A stretch of 60,834 bases of DNA from Candidatus Thermoflexus japonica (GTDB taxonomy: Bacteria > Chloroflexota > Anaerolineae > Thermoflexales > Thermoflexaceae): the NCBI GenBank assembly GCA_002898735.1, contig BEHY01000007.1, positions 1-60,834 on the forward strand, read 5' to 3'. The translations under genes were made by a program, and so were the position numbers. Of this stretch, positions 34,302 to 43,206 are shown piece by piece. Position 1 is the stretch's first letter. Each line of letters starts with the position of its first letter. Under the pieces are notes generated by a model, which saw only the letters and a program-made list of their open reading frames with translations, was not told the origin of the DNA and searched no databases.

Positions 34302-34547
34302 TCAGCGATAGGCGTCGTTGCGTTTACGGATGTCCTCGATCTGCAAGGTCTGCTCATCCCAGGTCAAATAAATCCGATATTCCCCAGCCCGATACGACAG
34401 CAGCTCTCCCCGATCATGGCGAATCTTCGTCAGCAGCGGGCGCTGAGCGGTCGCCAGCTGACGGATTCGCCGCATCACCTGTTCCCGATGTTTTGGATGG
34501 AGCTCGTCCAGCGCTCGTTGTGCGCGCTCGGTAATCCGAAGGACCAT
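34302..34547 (-). CDS. RelE/ParE-superfamily toxin-like protein, no antitoxin recognised
   Basis: 81 residues: LRITERAQRALDELHPKHRE, a central RIRQLA helix, then GELLSYRAGEYRIYLTWDEQ and a C-terminal RKRNDAYR, matching the RelE/ParE fold whose last Arg/Tyr often act on mRNA. The ATG at 34547 is the natural start; upstream in-frame sequence is low quality. No AbrB-, Phd- or RHH-like partner is readable on either side, so it is an orphan, or its partner is diverged or lost. Confidence 0.75.
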   Translation of the reverse strand: MVLRITERAQRALDELHPKHREQVMRRIRQLATAQRPLLTKIRHDRGELLSYRAGEYRIYLTWDEQTLQIEDIRKRNDAYR

Positions 34548-34860
34548 TCCAGTTCCACCACCCTTTCCAGTTGTCCTGCGGATGCCTGTCCTGTCCACAC
34601 GATCCCTGCAGGCCATTTCCTCCAGAGATCCAGCTCTTCTCCAGGGCCGATGGGTTGCCTTCCGCGGCCTGTTAGACCCCTATCCTCATGGATCCCACCC
34701 CGACCTGCCTCTAACCTTATTCTATATCCTTTGAGGAGGGCTGGCGAATTTATCGAACGCGCTGTCCTCATTCGTTAGGCATCACAAATTATGGATTTGT
34801 GGGACGGCCGGGCGCCTTCGATGCCCTGCGGCCCCCGAAGCTCCCGGAAACCACCCCGGC
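34548..34860. other. 313-bp gap without a supported gene
   Basis: This lies upstream of the toxin on its strand. A minus-strand reading frame from 34771 ends inside the toxin gene and has no family features. If an antitoxin existed it would be expected here, and this may be its remnant. An A/T-rich patch lies at 34714-34760. Confidence 0.4.
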
Positions 34861-35682
34861 TCATGAAATCCCTGCGGCCTGAGCGATGGCCGCGAGTTGC
34901 TGCTGACAGACCTGAAGGGCGTGGGCGATCCGCTGAGGATCCCGCGGCTCCGCGAAGAGCGCCTCCCGGAGAAGGCCAAGGGTTCGCGTCAGATCGGCGA
35001 AGGCCCGGACGAGGGTTTCCTCCGGGGAGGACGGGGGGGAGAATGCAGGACGGGTGAAAACCGGAAGGGGCTGCTGGGCCGGCGCCATCCCCAACGCCCC
35101 GCGCACCTCCTGGAGGATCTCGTAGAACACGCGTTCATCCTGCACGAAATTACGGGTGGCGTCGATGATCAGGAAGGGACCCTCATACGTGGAAAAGAAG
35201 GCCTCGTAGGCCAGCCGGAGCCGCTCGATATAGGCTCGATCCATACCCCGCTCGTAGGGCCGATCCCGCAGGGCGATGCGAGCCATCAGGGTATCCGTAT
35301 CCGCTCGAAGGTAAAGGACCAGCGTGGGCTGGGGGGTTTTCTCGGCCAGGGCGCTGTGCAGTTGTTCGTAAAGGGCCAGCTCATCCCCCTCCAGGTTCAG
35401 ATGGGCGAAGAGGCGATCCTTGGCGAACATGTAATCGCTGACCACCGGCTCATGCGCCAGGTGGGCGGCGAGCTCCTGGTGCTGGCGATACCGGCTCAGC
35501 AGGAAGAAGATCTGCGTGGGGAAGGCATAGCGGGCGCGATCCCGATAGAAGTGCGGCAGGAAGGGATTCTCCTCGAATCGCTCCAGGATCGGATGTGCTC
35601 CCAGCGCTGGGGCCAGCATGCGGGCCAGGGTGGTCTTGCCAGCCCCGATCACCCCCTCAATGGCCAGGAACCAGTGGGTCAT
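34861..35682 (-). CDS. Deoxynucleoside kinase (dGK/dAK family) with a helical C-terminal extension
   Basis: 273 residues. The N-terminal 205 form a nucleoside kinase: P-loop IEGVIGAGKTTLAR, substrate-site FEENPFLPHFYRDRARYAFPTQ (split here by position, about 35-56), VSDYMFAKDRLF with the catalytic-base-type Asp-Arg, and lid DRPYERGMDRAYIERL. It phosphorylates deoxynucleosides for salvage; base preference is not readable. The last 60 residues are a helical tail beyond the usual family length. RBS GGAGG precedes the ATG. Confidence 0.88.
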   Translation of the reverse strand: MTHWFLAIEGVIGAGKTTLARMLAPALGAHPILERFEENPFLPHFYRDRARYAFPTQIFFLLSRYRQHQELAAHLAHEPVVSDYMFAKDRLFAHLNLEGDELALYEQLHSALAEKTPQPTLVLYLRADTDTLMARIALRDRPYERGMDRAYIERLRLAYEAFFSTYEGPFLIIDATRNFVQDERVFYEILQEVRGALGMAPAQQPLPVFTRPAFSPPSSPEETLVRAFADLTRTLGLLREALFAEPRDPQRIAHALQVCQQQLAAIAQAAGIS

Positions 35683-35866
35683 GGGCGCCTCCCCGGATCC
35701 GGAGAATGATAAAAATCAGGCGACGGGTTTCCCTCTGGGGGCCGGGCCGGCCCCCAACGCCTTACGAAGAGACCCAGCACATCATCCTACTATACAATCC
35801 GTGGGGTGGATGCTCCGTCCTGGTGGAACGGCCACCGGGGAGCCCTCTTCGTTCCGGAGAAAACGC

Positions 35867-36664
35867 ATGTGGGGGTTGACGCTTTCGGATCGCTCATTTC
35901 CCGGTTCTTCCCCCGAGGCGATCTTTGAGCAAGCGCGGCGTGCAGGGATCCTTCGCCTCGTCGTGCATGACGAGGCCCTGCGCCCGGTTCCAAGGCGCCG
36001 CCTGTGGGGGCGGAGGGATCCGGATATCGAAGCCTGGCGTGCGGTCTCTCAATGGGCGGAGGCGCTGGATTACAGCCGCCCGCGCCTGCATGCCCTGCGC
36101 TTCGAGCGCCTGCGGGCGGGGGTCCGGCTGACCGCCTGGGCCATCGCCCCGCGCCCTCCCCAGGAGGTGGGCGCTTCCCGCATCCAGCCATATGCGCTGA
36201 CCGCAGCGGCGGCGGCCTCCTTCCTGGGTGCTTCGGGGCTGCTCCTGGAGGGGATGGATCGGTGGGATCCCGGGGAGGCCATGACGTTCCTCCGGCACCT
36301 CCTCCCCGTCCTCAGCGGCCTCCGCCTGATCCTGTCGCTTCGTCTCTCGGAAGCCAGCCCGCTGCTTCTCGAGATCTCCCGGGGATTCAGGGCGAGGATC
36401 CGGCCATGGATTGCGCTGGATCTGGAGGAGAGGCTGCCGGGAGATTTCCCCTCGTTGTGGGATAAGATCAAGCCTGCGGTTTCGATGCTGATGTTTCGCT
36501 GGGGGCCGGAACATCTGGAATGGTGGGATCAGGAGGGCCGCCCGATCCTGGAGCGGACGAGGTTCGAGGGGGAGCTGGTGGTGACGTTCCCCGAGATCGC
36601 GGGGGACAGATGGGCGCTATGGAAAAACATGGCGCAGGCACACCGGTTATGGCCGGACGCGTAA
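35867..36664 (+). CDS. Protein of unknown function
   Basis: About 265 residues from ATG 35867 (GGAGA upstream). Codon use matches its neighbours and the frame ends just before the convergent NTPase gene, so it looks real. Alternating strands and helices (IFEQARRAGILRLVVHDEAL, LLPVLSGLRLILSLRLSEAS, LVVTFPEIAGDRWALW) and the periodic layout resemble a TIM-barrel of the xylose-isomerase/sugar-epimerase type, but no metal ligands are certain. I do not recognise it. Confidence 0.6.
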   Translation: MWGLTLSDRSFPGSSPEAIFEQARRAGILRLVVHDEALRPVPRRRLWGRRDPDIEAWRAVSQWAEALDYSRPRLHALRFERLRAGVRLTAWAIAPRPPQEVGASRIQPYALTAAAAASFLGASGLLLEGMDRWDPGEAMTFLRHLLPVLSGLRLILSLRLSEASPLLLEISRGFRARIRPWIALDLEERLPGDFPSLWDKIKPAVSMLMFRWGPEHLEWWDQEGRPILERTRFEGELVVTFPEIAGDRWALWKNMAQAHRLWPDA

Positions 36665-36675
36665 CATCCTCTGCT

Positions 36676-39048
36676 CTACAGCACCCGTGCCCCCGTGCGG
36701 CGGGCGATCACCTCCAGGGCCCGAAAGGCGAGATCACGGATGAGCCGGTCGATCTGAGGATCGAAAGCGAGGATCCGCAATGGCGCCAGAGCCTCCTGAT
36801 CTCCCACGCGGGCCAGCGTCAGGATGGCCGCCCGGCGCACGCCCTCGCTCCCTCGCTCCAGAGCCCGATAGAGGCTGTGGATCGCCGAGGATCGCTCCCC
36901 GATGGCTTCGCCCTCCTGCACCGCCCACTCGATCAGCCATCCCTGCTGTTCCACGACGACCGGGCGGAGATCGAGGGCGGGGGGCTGGCGGTTCTTCTCC
37001 CAGAGCGTTAACGCATCCAGGGCGGCCGACCGCACCAGCCATTCCGGATCCTCGCGGGCGAGCGTTTCCAGGCGGGCTTTCGCCCACTCCTCCGGGATCA
37101 GGGCCAGCGCGAACGCCGCTGCCCGGCGGGTTCGCCAGTCCGTCTCCTCGGTTGCTTCTTGAAGCAGCTGGGGGCCCTCCGGGTAAGTTTGCAAAGCCTC
37201 CGCCGCCAGGCGACGGAGAGACTCCTCGGCCTCCAGGAGCAGGAGGACCAGCCGTTGCATGGCCGCCCCGGTGCGGTGCTCGCCGAGAGCGGTGATGGCG
37301 GCGCGGCGGACTTCGGGATCGGGATCCGTCAGGGCCTGTTCCAGGAAGGGCAGGTCGCTTTCCTCCCCCAACCAGCCGAGGCCCCGGATGGCGGCGATAC
37401 GGATTTCAGGATCCGGGTGGCGAAGGGCCTTATGGAAAAGCACGGGAACGCCGCGATCTCCGGTGGCCACCAGGGCCTCGACCACCCGCAGACGGAGCGT
37501 CATCGGCAATCCGGGTTTCAGGAACACCCGACCCAGGGCGGCCATTCCATGGGGGCGCCATGGCGCCCGAGGGGAGGCCACGGCGATCCATCGCGCCATG
37601 TGCAACAATCGAGTGTGGAAGGCATCATCGGGCTCTGTGAGCACCCGATCGATGATGCCGGACATCGGGCCGAGGGCCGCATAGAAAGTGAAGACATCCG
37701 CCCATCGGGGATCATCCAGATGAGGCATCAGGGTGGTATTATCGCCGGACTGGGCCAGCGCCCAGGCGGCCAGATACGCCTGAAGCAATGGGTGGCGGAA
37801 ATGCCCTCGCTGTTCATCGATCGGCACCACCGGCCGTCCGGGATCAGTCAGCCTCTCTATCGCCTGATCCAGATTCCGACGTCCCCCGGGCGGGGCCAGC
37901 GCCGGGATGGAGCGGATCAGCGCCTGCTCCATATCCTCCAGGGTGATGATGAAGCGTTCCTCGTTCAGCAGCTGAAGGGCCAGCTGACCCAGGATCAGAC
38001 GGGCGGTGGGTGGGGTCAGGGCGGTCCTGCCCGCGATCCCCTGGAGCATTCGATCCAGGATCGCGTCATACAACTCCGGCCCTCCCGGGCGATCGTGTCT
38101 CAACACGACGGCGGCGACGGCATCGGCGGGACGCAGGCGGACGGGCCGCGGCGTTTTCCACGCTTTCAGACGCTCTTCCAGCTCCGATGCGGGCGCTCCG
38201 CTCACCTGGGCCCAGCGTTCGACGAACATCCGCACGGTATCTTCGGACCACGAGGCAAGGGCGAAGGGCAGGAACCCCAGCGCTTCCACCTGGCGGGTGG
38301 CGATCCCGGCTCCTGCGAGCACCACGTGGGTGTCCGGATAGCTCTCCAGCAGCCGCCCCAGCCAGCCCAGGAGCTCCGATCGGCGCGATGGGGGGACCTC
38401 CTCCAGCTCATCCAGGAGCAACAGGGCGGTGCCATCCCGCAAGGCGGTGCGGATCATGCCGCTCAGGCGGGCTCGCAGGATCATGGGGACAGTCCCGCTC
38501 AGGGCCTCCGCGAGGGCAGCTTCCGGTGGGGCTACGGGATCGGGGGCGAGCAGGGGCAGACGAATGTAAAACGGAAGAGGAGCGCTCTGAGTCTTCCACT
38601 TCAGGTGTCCGGCGAGGGTTTCGCGGATCAGCCAGCAGAGAGCGCCGGTGCGGCCGCTCCCGGGCGGCCCGTAGAGGAACAACCGGGAGACAGCCCGGAT
38701 CACCTGACCCAGGGGCAGTTCAGACTCTGGAAGGGGCTCCTCCACCCGGGTGCTCGGGTGGGGAAGGGGAGGGCTCAGGGGCGGCTCGATCAAACACGGC
38801 ACGAGGCGAGGATCCAGCGCCGACCAGGCGATCCAGCCGGGGAGCTGCTCCAGCAACCAGTGCCGATACTGGGTCTCGGCCGATAGACGCAGACGCTGGC
38901 GGGCCTGATCCAGGCGCTCTCGGGTTCCCTCGTAGAGCCGTCGGAGGGGACGCCGGCCTCCGTAGAGCAGCCCGGCGCCCAGCGAAGCCAGGGCGGCTCC
39001 GATGAGCGCGGAGAGCGGATCAAAGCGCCACGATCCCGGGAAACCCAC
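36676..39048 (-). CDS. Membrane-anchored NACHT-like NTPase with C-terminal HEAT repeats
   Basis: 790 residues. A hydrophobic N-terminal helix (LSALIGAALASLGAGLLYGG, 12-31) is followed by a linker. The NTPase core has Walker A LFLYGPPGSGRTGALCWL (about 123-140), Walker B ALLLLDELEEVPPS (about 203-216) and a sensor-like HVVLAGAG, then a winged-helix/NACHT-associated region. From about 510 to 780 it has repeated helix pairs such as HPDPEIRIAAIRGLGWLG and DPDPEVRRAAITALGEH, classic HEAT/PBS-lyase-type repeats. This is a STAND-type architecture: sensor repeats with an NTP switch. No nuclease or other effector is fused. Start is GTG with AGGAGGAG upstream. Confidence 0.82.
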   Translation of the reverse strand: MGFPGSWRFDPLSALIGAALASLGAGLLYGGRRPLRRLYEGTRERLDQARQRLRLSAETQYRHWLLEQLPGWIAWSALDPRLVPCLIEPPLSPPLPHPSTRVEEPLPESELPLGQVIRAVSRLFLYGPPGSGRTGALCWLIRETLAGHLKWKTQSAPLPFYIRLPLLAPDPVAPPEAALAEALSGTVPMILRARLSGMIRTALRDGTALLLLDELEEVPPSRRSELLGWLGRLLESYPDTHVVLAGAGIATRQVEALGFLPFALASWSEDTVRMFVERWAQVSGAPASELEERLKAWKTPRPVRLRPADAVAAVVLRHDRPGGPELYDAILDRMLQGIAGRTALTPPTARLILGQLALQLLNEERFIITLEDMEQALIRSIPALAPPGGRRNLDQAIERLTDPGRPVVPIDEQRGHFRHPLLQAYLAAWALAQSGDNTTLMPHLDDPRWADVFTFYAALGPMSGIIDRVLTEPDDAFHTRLLHMARWIAVASPRAPWRPHGMAALGRVFLKPGLPMTLRLRVVEALVATGDRGVPVLFHKALRHPDPEIRIAAIRGLGWLGEESDLPFLEQALTDPDPEVRRAAITALGEHRTGAAMQRLVLLLLEAEESLRRLAAEALQTYPEGPQLLQEATEETDWRTRRAAAFALALIPEEWAKARLETLAREDPEWLVRSAALDALTLWEKNRQPPALDLRPVVVEQQGWLIEWAVQEGEAIGERSSAIHSLYRALERGSEGVRRAAILTLARVGDQEALAPLRILAFDPQIDRLIRDLAFRALEVIARRTGARVL

Positions 39049-39234
39049 CGTGCTCCTCCTGGAACTTCAACCCGCTGGACCTGGAGTCAGGGCGGCGAGA
39101 TGCTCCCTCAGCCCCTGTCTCCCCTCTCCCTGTGACCGAAGAGCTGCCGAGGAGCGGGGAAGGGAAATTCACCGAGCGGGCGCCTGCGGCGCCCCGCTTG
39201 CTTCTCAAAGCCCCCTTTCCCTGGCCACGTCGGA

Positions 39235-39939
39235 TCACTCCTGGACCCCGAGCTCGCCAGGGCCGATCAGCCGGTAACCGATCCCCCGTTCGGTTCGGAT
39301 GAAGAGCGGGTGGTTGGGGTCCGGCTCGATCTTCTGGCGGAGATACCAGATGTAAAGCTTCAGATAACCCCGATCCTGGATATGTTCCTCCCCCCACACC
39401 TCACGCAACAGGAAGTCATGGGTCAGCGGACGGCCCGCGAAACGGGCCATGGTGGAGAGGAGCTTGAACTCGGTGGGGGTCAGCTCGACCGGGCGTCCAT
39501 CCACCCGGACTTCCTGGGTGATCAGGTTCACATAAAGGCGCCCGTTATCGTAAACCCCGCGGGAGGTGATGGATTCGTAACGCCGCAGGACTGCCTGAAC
39601 GCGGGCGATGAGCTGTCGGGGGCCGAAGGGTTTGGTGAGGTAATCATCCGCGCCGCTTTCCAGGCCCCTTACAATATCCGATTCCGTCCCCAGGGCGCTG
39701 ATGATGATCACCGGAGTCTCCCCGGTCGAACGAATGGTTCTGAGGACCTCCCACCCGTCCATACCCGGCAACATGAGATCGAGGAGGACCAGGTCAGGGT
39801 TCTGCGCGCGCAGGAGGTCCAGACCTTCCTGGCCGCTATGGGCAACGGAGACCTGATAGGCGTTTTGCTCCAGTTGCCACGCCAGGAAACGGGCCAGTTC
39901 CACATCATCCTCAATGATCAGGATCTTTTTGGCGTTCAA
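39235..39939 (-). CDS. OmpR/PhoB-type response regulator
   Basis: 234 residues. The receiver has IIEDDVEL, phospho-Asp in LVLLDLMLPGMDGWE, and DDYLTKPFGPRQL. The C-terminal winged helix is complete: VELTPTEFKLLSTMARFAGR, HDFLLREVWG and YLKLYIWYLRQKIEPDPNHP then RTERGIGYRLIG, closest to KdpE/PhoB types. The start is TTG 39939, 6-7 bases after GGGGAGG. No histidine kinase is adjacent, so it is an orphan. The 282-bp region upstream is A/T-richer and may hold its promoter. Confidence 0.9.
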   Translation of the reverse strand: MNAKKILIIEDDVELARFLAWQLEQNAYQVSVAHSGQEGLDLLRAQNPDLVLLDLMLPGMDGWEVLRTIRSTGETPVIIISALGTESDIVRGLESGADDYLTKPFGPRQLIARVQAVLRRYESITSRGVYDNGRLYVNLITQEVRVDGRPVELTPTEFKLLSTMARFAGRPLTHDFLLREVWGEEHIQDRGYLKLYIWYLRQKIEPDPNHPLFIRTERGIGYRLIGPGELGVQE

Positions 39940-40221
39940 GTCTGCCTCCCCTGAGGTTTCCGGATATGTTTCCCTCAGATGGCTTCCCGTTCGTCGATCA
40001 GGGCCCGATCGATCTCGACAAGGGCAGGTGTCAGAGGAGGGGATCCGCTGCGTAATGCCTGCCGGATTTTCGAGAGGCCAGGATAGGGCTGGAAGCCCCA
40101 TCTTAGCCCCAGAAGGATCTTTATCCCCGGCGCCGAATCCGTAAGGCCTGGCTATCGTTTTATCATAAGACCGGAGAGAAGAAAAATGGGCCTGGGGACC
40201 GCGTGGACAGACGCAAATCGC

Positions 40222-41454
40222 CTACTCCCAGCGGCGGAGATCCACCAGCCGGGGGCTTTCAGGGGGTAACTCTTCGGGAGGAATGAAGATCACCTCGGCC
40301 TGGAAGCGCAGACCTTCGCGGATGGCCTCCTGAAGGCGGGCGCGCATCGCTTCCATACCTTCTACGCCTTCCCGCAGAACCACACGGAAGGTCAGACGAT
40401 CCACGTGGGCCTCCCGATCCACGACGGCCTGGTAAGCCTGGACTTCGGGGAAGCGGGCGAAAACGGCTTCCATCTGGCGGGGATGAAGGAACATCCCCCG
40501 CACCTTCACGGCCTCACCGACCCGTCCCAGGATCCCCATCAGGCGCGGAGTGGGTCGGCCGCAGGCGCATGGCTCAGTCAGCCATCGGGAGAGATCCCCG
40601 GTCCCGAAGCGGATCAACGCGTAGGCGGGATGGAAAAGGGTCACCACGATTTCCCCGATCTCACCCGGCGGCACAGGCTCACCGGTCTGCGGATCGCAGA
40701 GCTCCACATAAGCGTCCTCCGGGACATGGAGCCCGTTTTCATGCTCGCATTCGTAGCCCAGGCAGCCGCATTCGGCGGTGCCATAGCCCTGACGCACGGT
40801 CAGCCCGAAACGTTGCAAATCATGGCGCAGGGAAGGGGGAAGGGGCTCGGCGGTGACGAAGGCCTTGCGCAGGGGCAGATCGCGCTGGGGATCCCAGCCC
40901 GCAGCCTGCGCGCGTTCCAGCAGGTTGTAGAGGTAACTGGGCAATCCGATGTAGGCGGTGATCCGAAGGGTGCGAAGGGCATGGAGCTGGAGCTCCTGCT
41001 GGCCGATGCCGCCGGGGATGGCTGGACAGCCCAGGACCCTGAGGGCTTCCTCGAACATGGCACCCGCTGGGGTCAGGTGATAAGAGAAAGCGATCAGGAC
41101 GCGGTCGCCAGGCTCAAAACCCGCGGCCTGGAGCGCGGGCGCCCAGCGCCAGGGGTCAGGAGCGTCCGGCTCCGGTTCATAAAGAGGACCCGGGGACTGA
41201 AAGATACGGCGCAGACGCTCCATCGGCACCATCAGCATCCCCCCGAAGGGAGGATCGGCCTGCTGGCGCTGAAGGAGATCGTCCTTGCGCAGCACGGGCA
41301 ACCGGGATAGGTCGACGGGGGTCTGGAGATCGCGGGGACGCAAACCGGCCGCCTCCATCCGGGCGCGGAATCCAGGGGCGTTCCGATAAGCGCGTCGGAT
41401 GGCCTTGTGGATGCGTGGGAATTGCTGCTCCCGGTAAGCGGTCAGCAAATCCAT
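40222..41454 (-). CDS. PaaK-like phenylacetate-CoA ligase family enzyme
   Basis: About 410 residues of the PaaK-type adenylate-forming family, shorter than general acyl-CoA ligases. FGGMLMVPMERLRRIFQSPG, VRQGYGTAECGCLGYEC (A5-type motif), FHPAYALIRFGTGDLSR (A7-like) and RVGEAVKVRGMFLHPRQM (A8-like) match. A cluster of cysteines (CGCLGYEC and CACG) suggests a zinc site, as in some PaaK relatives. It activates an aromatic or other carboxylic acid to its CoA ester. It is on the same strand as, and downstream of, the liv/acyl-CoA cluster. Start 41454 is chosen for AAGGGGGC. Confidence 0.82.
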   Translation of the reverse strand: MDLLTAYREQQFPRIHKAIRRAYRNAPGFRARMEAAGLRPRDLQTPVDLSRLPVLRKDDLLQRQQADPPFGGMLMVPMERLRRIFQSPGPLYEPEPDAPDPWRWAPALQAAGFEPGDRVLIAFSYHLTPAGAMFEEALRVLGCPAIPGGIGQQELQLHALRTLRITAYIGLPSYLYNLLERAQAAGWDPQRDLPLRKAFVTAEPLPPSLRHDLQRFGLTVRQGYGTAECGCLGYECEHENGLHVPEDAYVELCDPQTGEPVPPGEIGEIVVTLFHPAYALIRFGTGDLSRWLTEPCACGRPTPRLMGILGRVGEAVKVRGMFLHPRQMEAVFARFPEVQAYQAVVDREAHVDRLTFRVVLREGVEGMEAMRARLQEAIREGLRFQAEVIFIPPEELPPESPRLVDLRRWE

Positions 41455-41566
41455 GGTTGCCCCCTTTTCTTTCCCTCCTCCCACGGCCCTTCAGGCTGCG
41501 GGGAGGGGGAAAGGGGAGGGATTCCCCCCTCCCCGCTCACCCGGCCGTTAAAAGCACGCGCGGTGG

Positions 41567-42196
41567 CTATTTCCGGAACTCTCCCTCAAAAGTCACCACG
41601 CGTTCACCGGCTGGAGTTCGGAAGATCGCGGTCCCTTCGGCCGCCCGGATCCCGAACGCATAATCCCCGATGCCCTTCCACCAGGCCTCGACCACCGCGC
41701 CCGGGGTGAGCCCCATCTCCTTTAACTTATGCCCGGAGGTCACTGCGAGGTTGGTGGTGACGATGCGGGAGGAAAGGAAGAAGGTCACCCGGAGCTCGTT
41801 GGTCGTGTGGGGTGGAATGCTCATATCCTCATCGACGATGGGAGCATGGACAGAGAAGTAAGCGCTCTGGCTATCCTTCTTCGCCTCAAGTTGCGCGGTG
41901 AATTTGAGCTGATCTAAGGTGACCGTCATGTCATTCGGGTTTTCGATTTTGAAAATATACGCCAGGCCCAGGGGAAGGTCCGGAGCTGGCGGGGGAGGAG
42001 CGGGGGTAGGGGTCGGCGTGCCCGCAGGCGGCGGCGTGGGGGTGGGGATCGGGGTGGGCCATGCGTAGTAAGCAACCACTTCCACCCGGGCCAGGGTGAT
42101 CCTGGGATCCTGGATCTGAGCAGTTCCCACCGGGCGGCACGCGGTGGCGATTCCCGCGATCATCAGCAGACCGAGCCATCGATCTATTCTTTGCAT
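41567..42196 (-). CDS. Lipoprotein with an LEA14/WHy-like beta domain
   Basis: About 209 residues. The signal MQRIDRWLGLLMIAGIATAC ends in a lipobox-like TAC, followed by a Pro/Thr-rich linker (PTPTPPPAGTPTPTPAPPPP). The rest is beta-rich: FKIENPNDMTVTLDQLKFTA and SIPPHTTNELRVTFFL resemble the Water-stress/Hypersensitive-response (WHy, LEA14) fold. Role unknown. It lies between the PaaK-like gene and livF on one strand. Start 42196 follows GGGAGG. Confidence 0.65.
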   Translation of the reverse strand: MQRIDRWLGLLMIAGIATACRPVGTAQIQDPRITLARVEVVAYYAWPTPIPTPTPPPAGTPTPTPAPPPPAPDLPLGLAYIFKIENPNDMTVTLDQLKFTAQLEAKKDSQSAYFSVHAPIVDEDMSIPPHTTNELRVTFFLSSRIVTTNLAVTSGHKLKEMGLTPGAVVEAWWKGIGDYAFGIRAAEGTAIFRTPAGERVVTFEGEFRK

Positions 42197-42386
42197 GGTG
42201 GCCTCCCTGGACTCGATTCTTCCGGACACGTGTTCCGATGGCTCCGACCGGAGAGTCGAAAAAGCAGGAAGTGATGCGGTTGATCTTCTCGCGGAAGTTT
42301 CTGGGCCGGGCGACCGGCTGGGTCCCAGGGAACCTTTTTCTTTTTCCCCTTCTGAAAAGGAAGGGGATTTACGGAACTTCTTGACC

Positions 42387-43196
42387 TCAGGTCAGCCAGC
42401 GCTTCCGGCGCTTATACCATTTGGCCTCGCGGAACCGCTTGCGGGCCCCCATCTCCGTCAATCCGAGATAGAACTCCCGGATATCCGGGTTATCCCGAAG
42501 AGCGGCCGCCGGCCCTTCCATAACCACACGGCCGTTCTCCAGGACATAGGCATGCTGAGCGATCTCCAGGGCCAGCTTGGCGTTCTGTTCCACCAGCAGG
42601 ACGGCGATGCCCTGCTCCCGATTGAGCCGGGTGATGATCTCCATGATCTCCCGCACGATGAGAGGGGCCAGCCCCAGGGAGGGCTCGTCGAGGAGCAGCA
42701 GACGGGGGTTGGTCATCAGGGCCCGGCCGATGGCGAGCATCTGCTGCTCCCCGCCGCTGCAGAAGCCCGCCACCCGGTTCCGGATCGTCCTGAGATGCGG
42801 GAAGTAGTGATAGACCAGCTCCAGCCGTTCGGAGAGGCGGCGCCCATCTCCATGATGGGCCCCCACCCGCAGGTTCTCCTCCACCGTGAGGTGCTCGAAG
42901 ACCCGACGCCCTTCCAGGACCTGGATGATCCCCATGGCGGCGATTTCTTCCGCCGATTTGCGGTCGATGCGCTGGCCCATGAACTCGATGCTGCCGTCAG
43001 TGATCTGGCCGTCCTCATGTTTCAGGAGGCCGGAGATGGCCTTCAACGTGGTGGACTTGCCGGCCCCGTTCGCCCCCAGCAGGGCCACAATGCCCCCTGC
43101 CGGGACCTTCAGGGAGACCCCCTTGAGGACCAGGATCACCTGATGGTAGCGGACCTCAATGTTGTTCACCTGGAGCATGGCACCACCGTCCGCCAT
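42387..43196 (-). CDS. livF: LivF-type ABC ATPase of a branched-chain-amino-acid-family importer
   Basis: About 269 residues. Walker A is LLGANGAGKSTTLKAISGLL, signature FCSGGEQQMLAIGRALM and Walker B LLLLDEPSLGLAPLIVREIM, the LivF hallmark. GIIQVLEGRRVFEHLTVEENL is also typical. The C-terminus has about 30 extra basic residues (KRFREAKWYKRRKRWLT). It pairs with LivG at 49593-50396. Start 43196 is placed at MADGGAM; an upstream in-frame ATG would overlap livK. Confidence 0.92.
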   Translation of the reverse strand: MADGGAMLQVNNIEVRYHQVILVLKGVSLKVPAGGIVALLGANGAGKSTTLKAISGLLKHEDGQITDGSIEFMGQRIDRKSAEEIAAMGIIQVLEGRRVFEHLTVEENLRVGAHHGDGRRLSERLELVYHYFPHLRTIRNRVAGFCSGGEQQMLAIGRALMTNPRLLLLDEPSLGLAPLIVREIMEIITRLNREQGIAVLLVEQNAKLALEIAQHAYVLENGRVVMEGPAAALRDNPDIREFYLGLTEMGARKRFREAKWYKRRKRWLT

Positions 43197-43206
43197 GGGA
43201 CCTCCC

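Noticed and set aside
34475..34771. 98-codon minus-strand frame as antitoxin of the RelE-like toxin
   Set aside because: It overlaps the toxin start in another frame and has no antitoxin DNA-binding motif.
41480..41530. GC-rich C/G tracts (TCCCC...GGGGA) near 41480, 45640, 50565 and 55760 as a repeat family
   Set aside because: They resemble each other loosely, but the arms are simple C and G runs, so I cannot separate a real repeat family from base composition.
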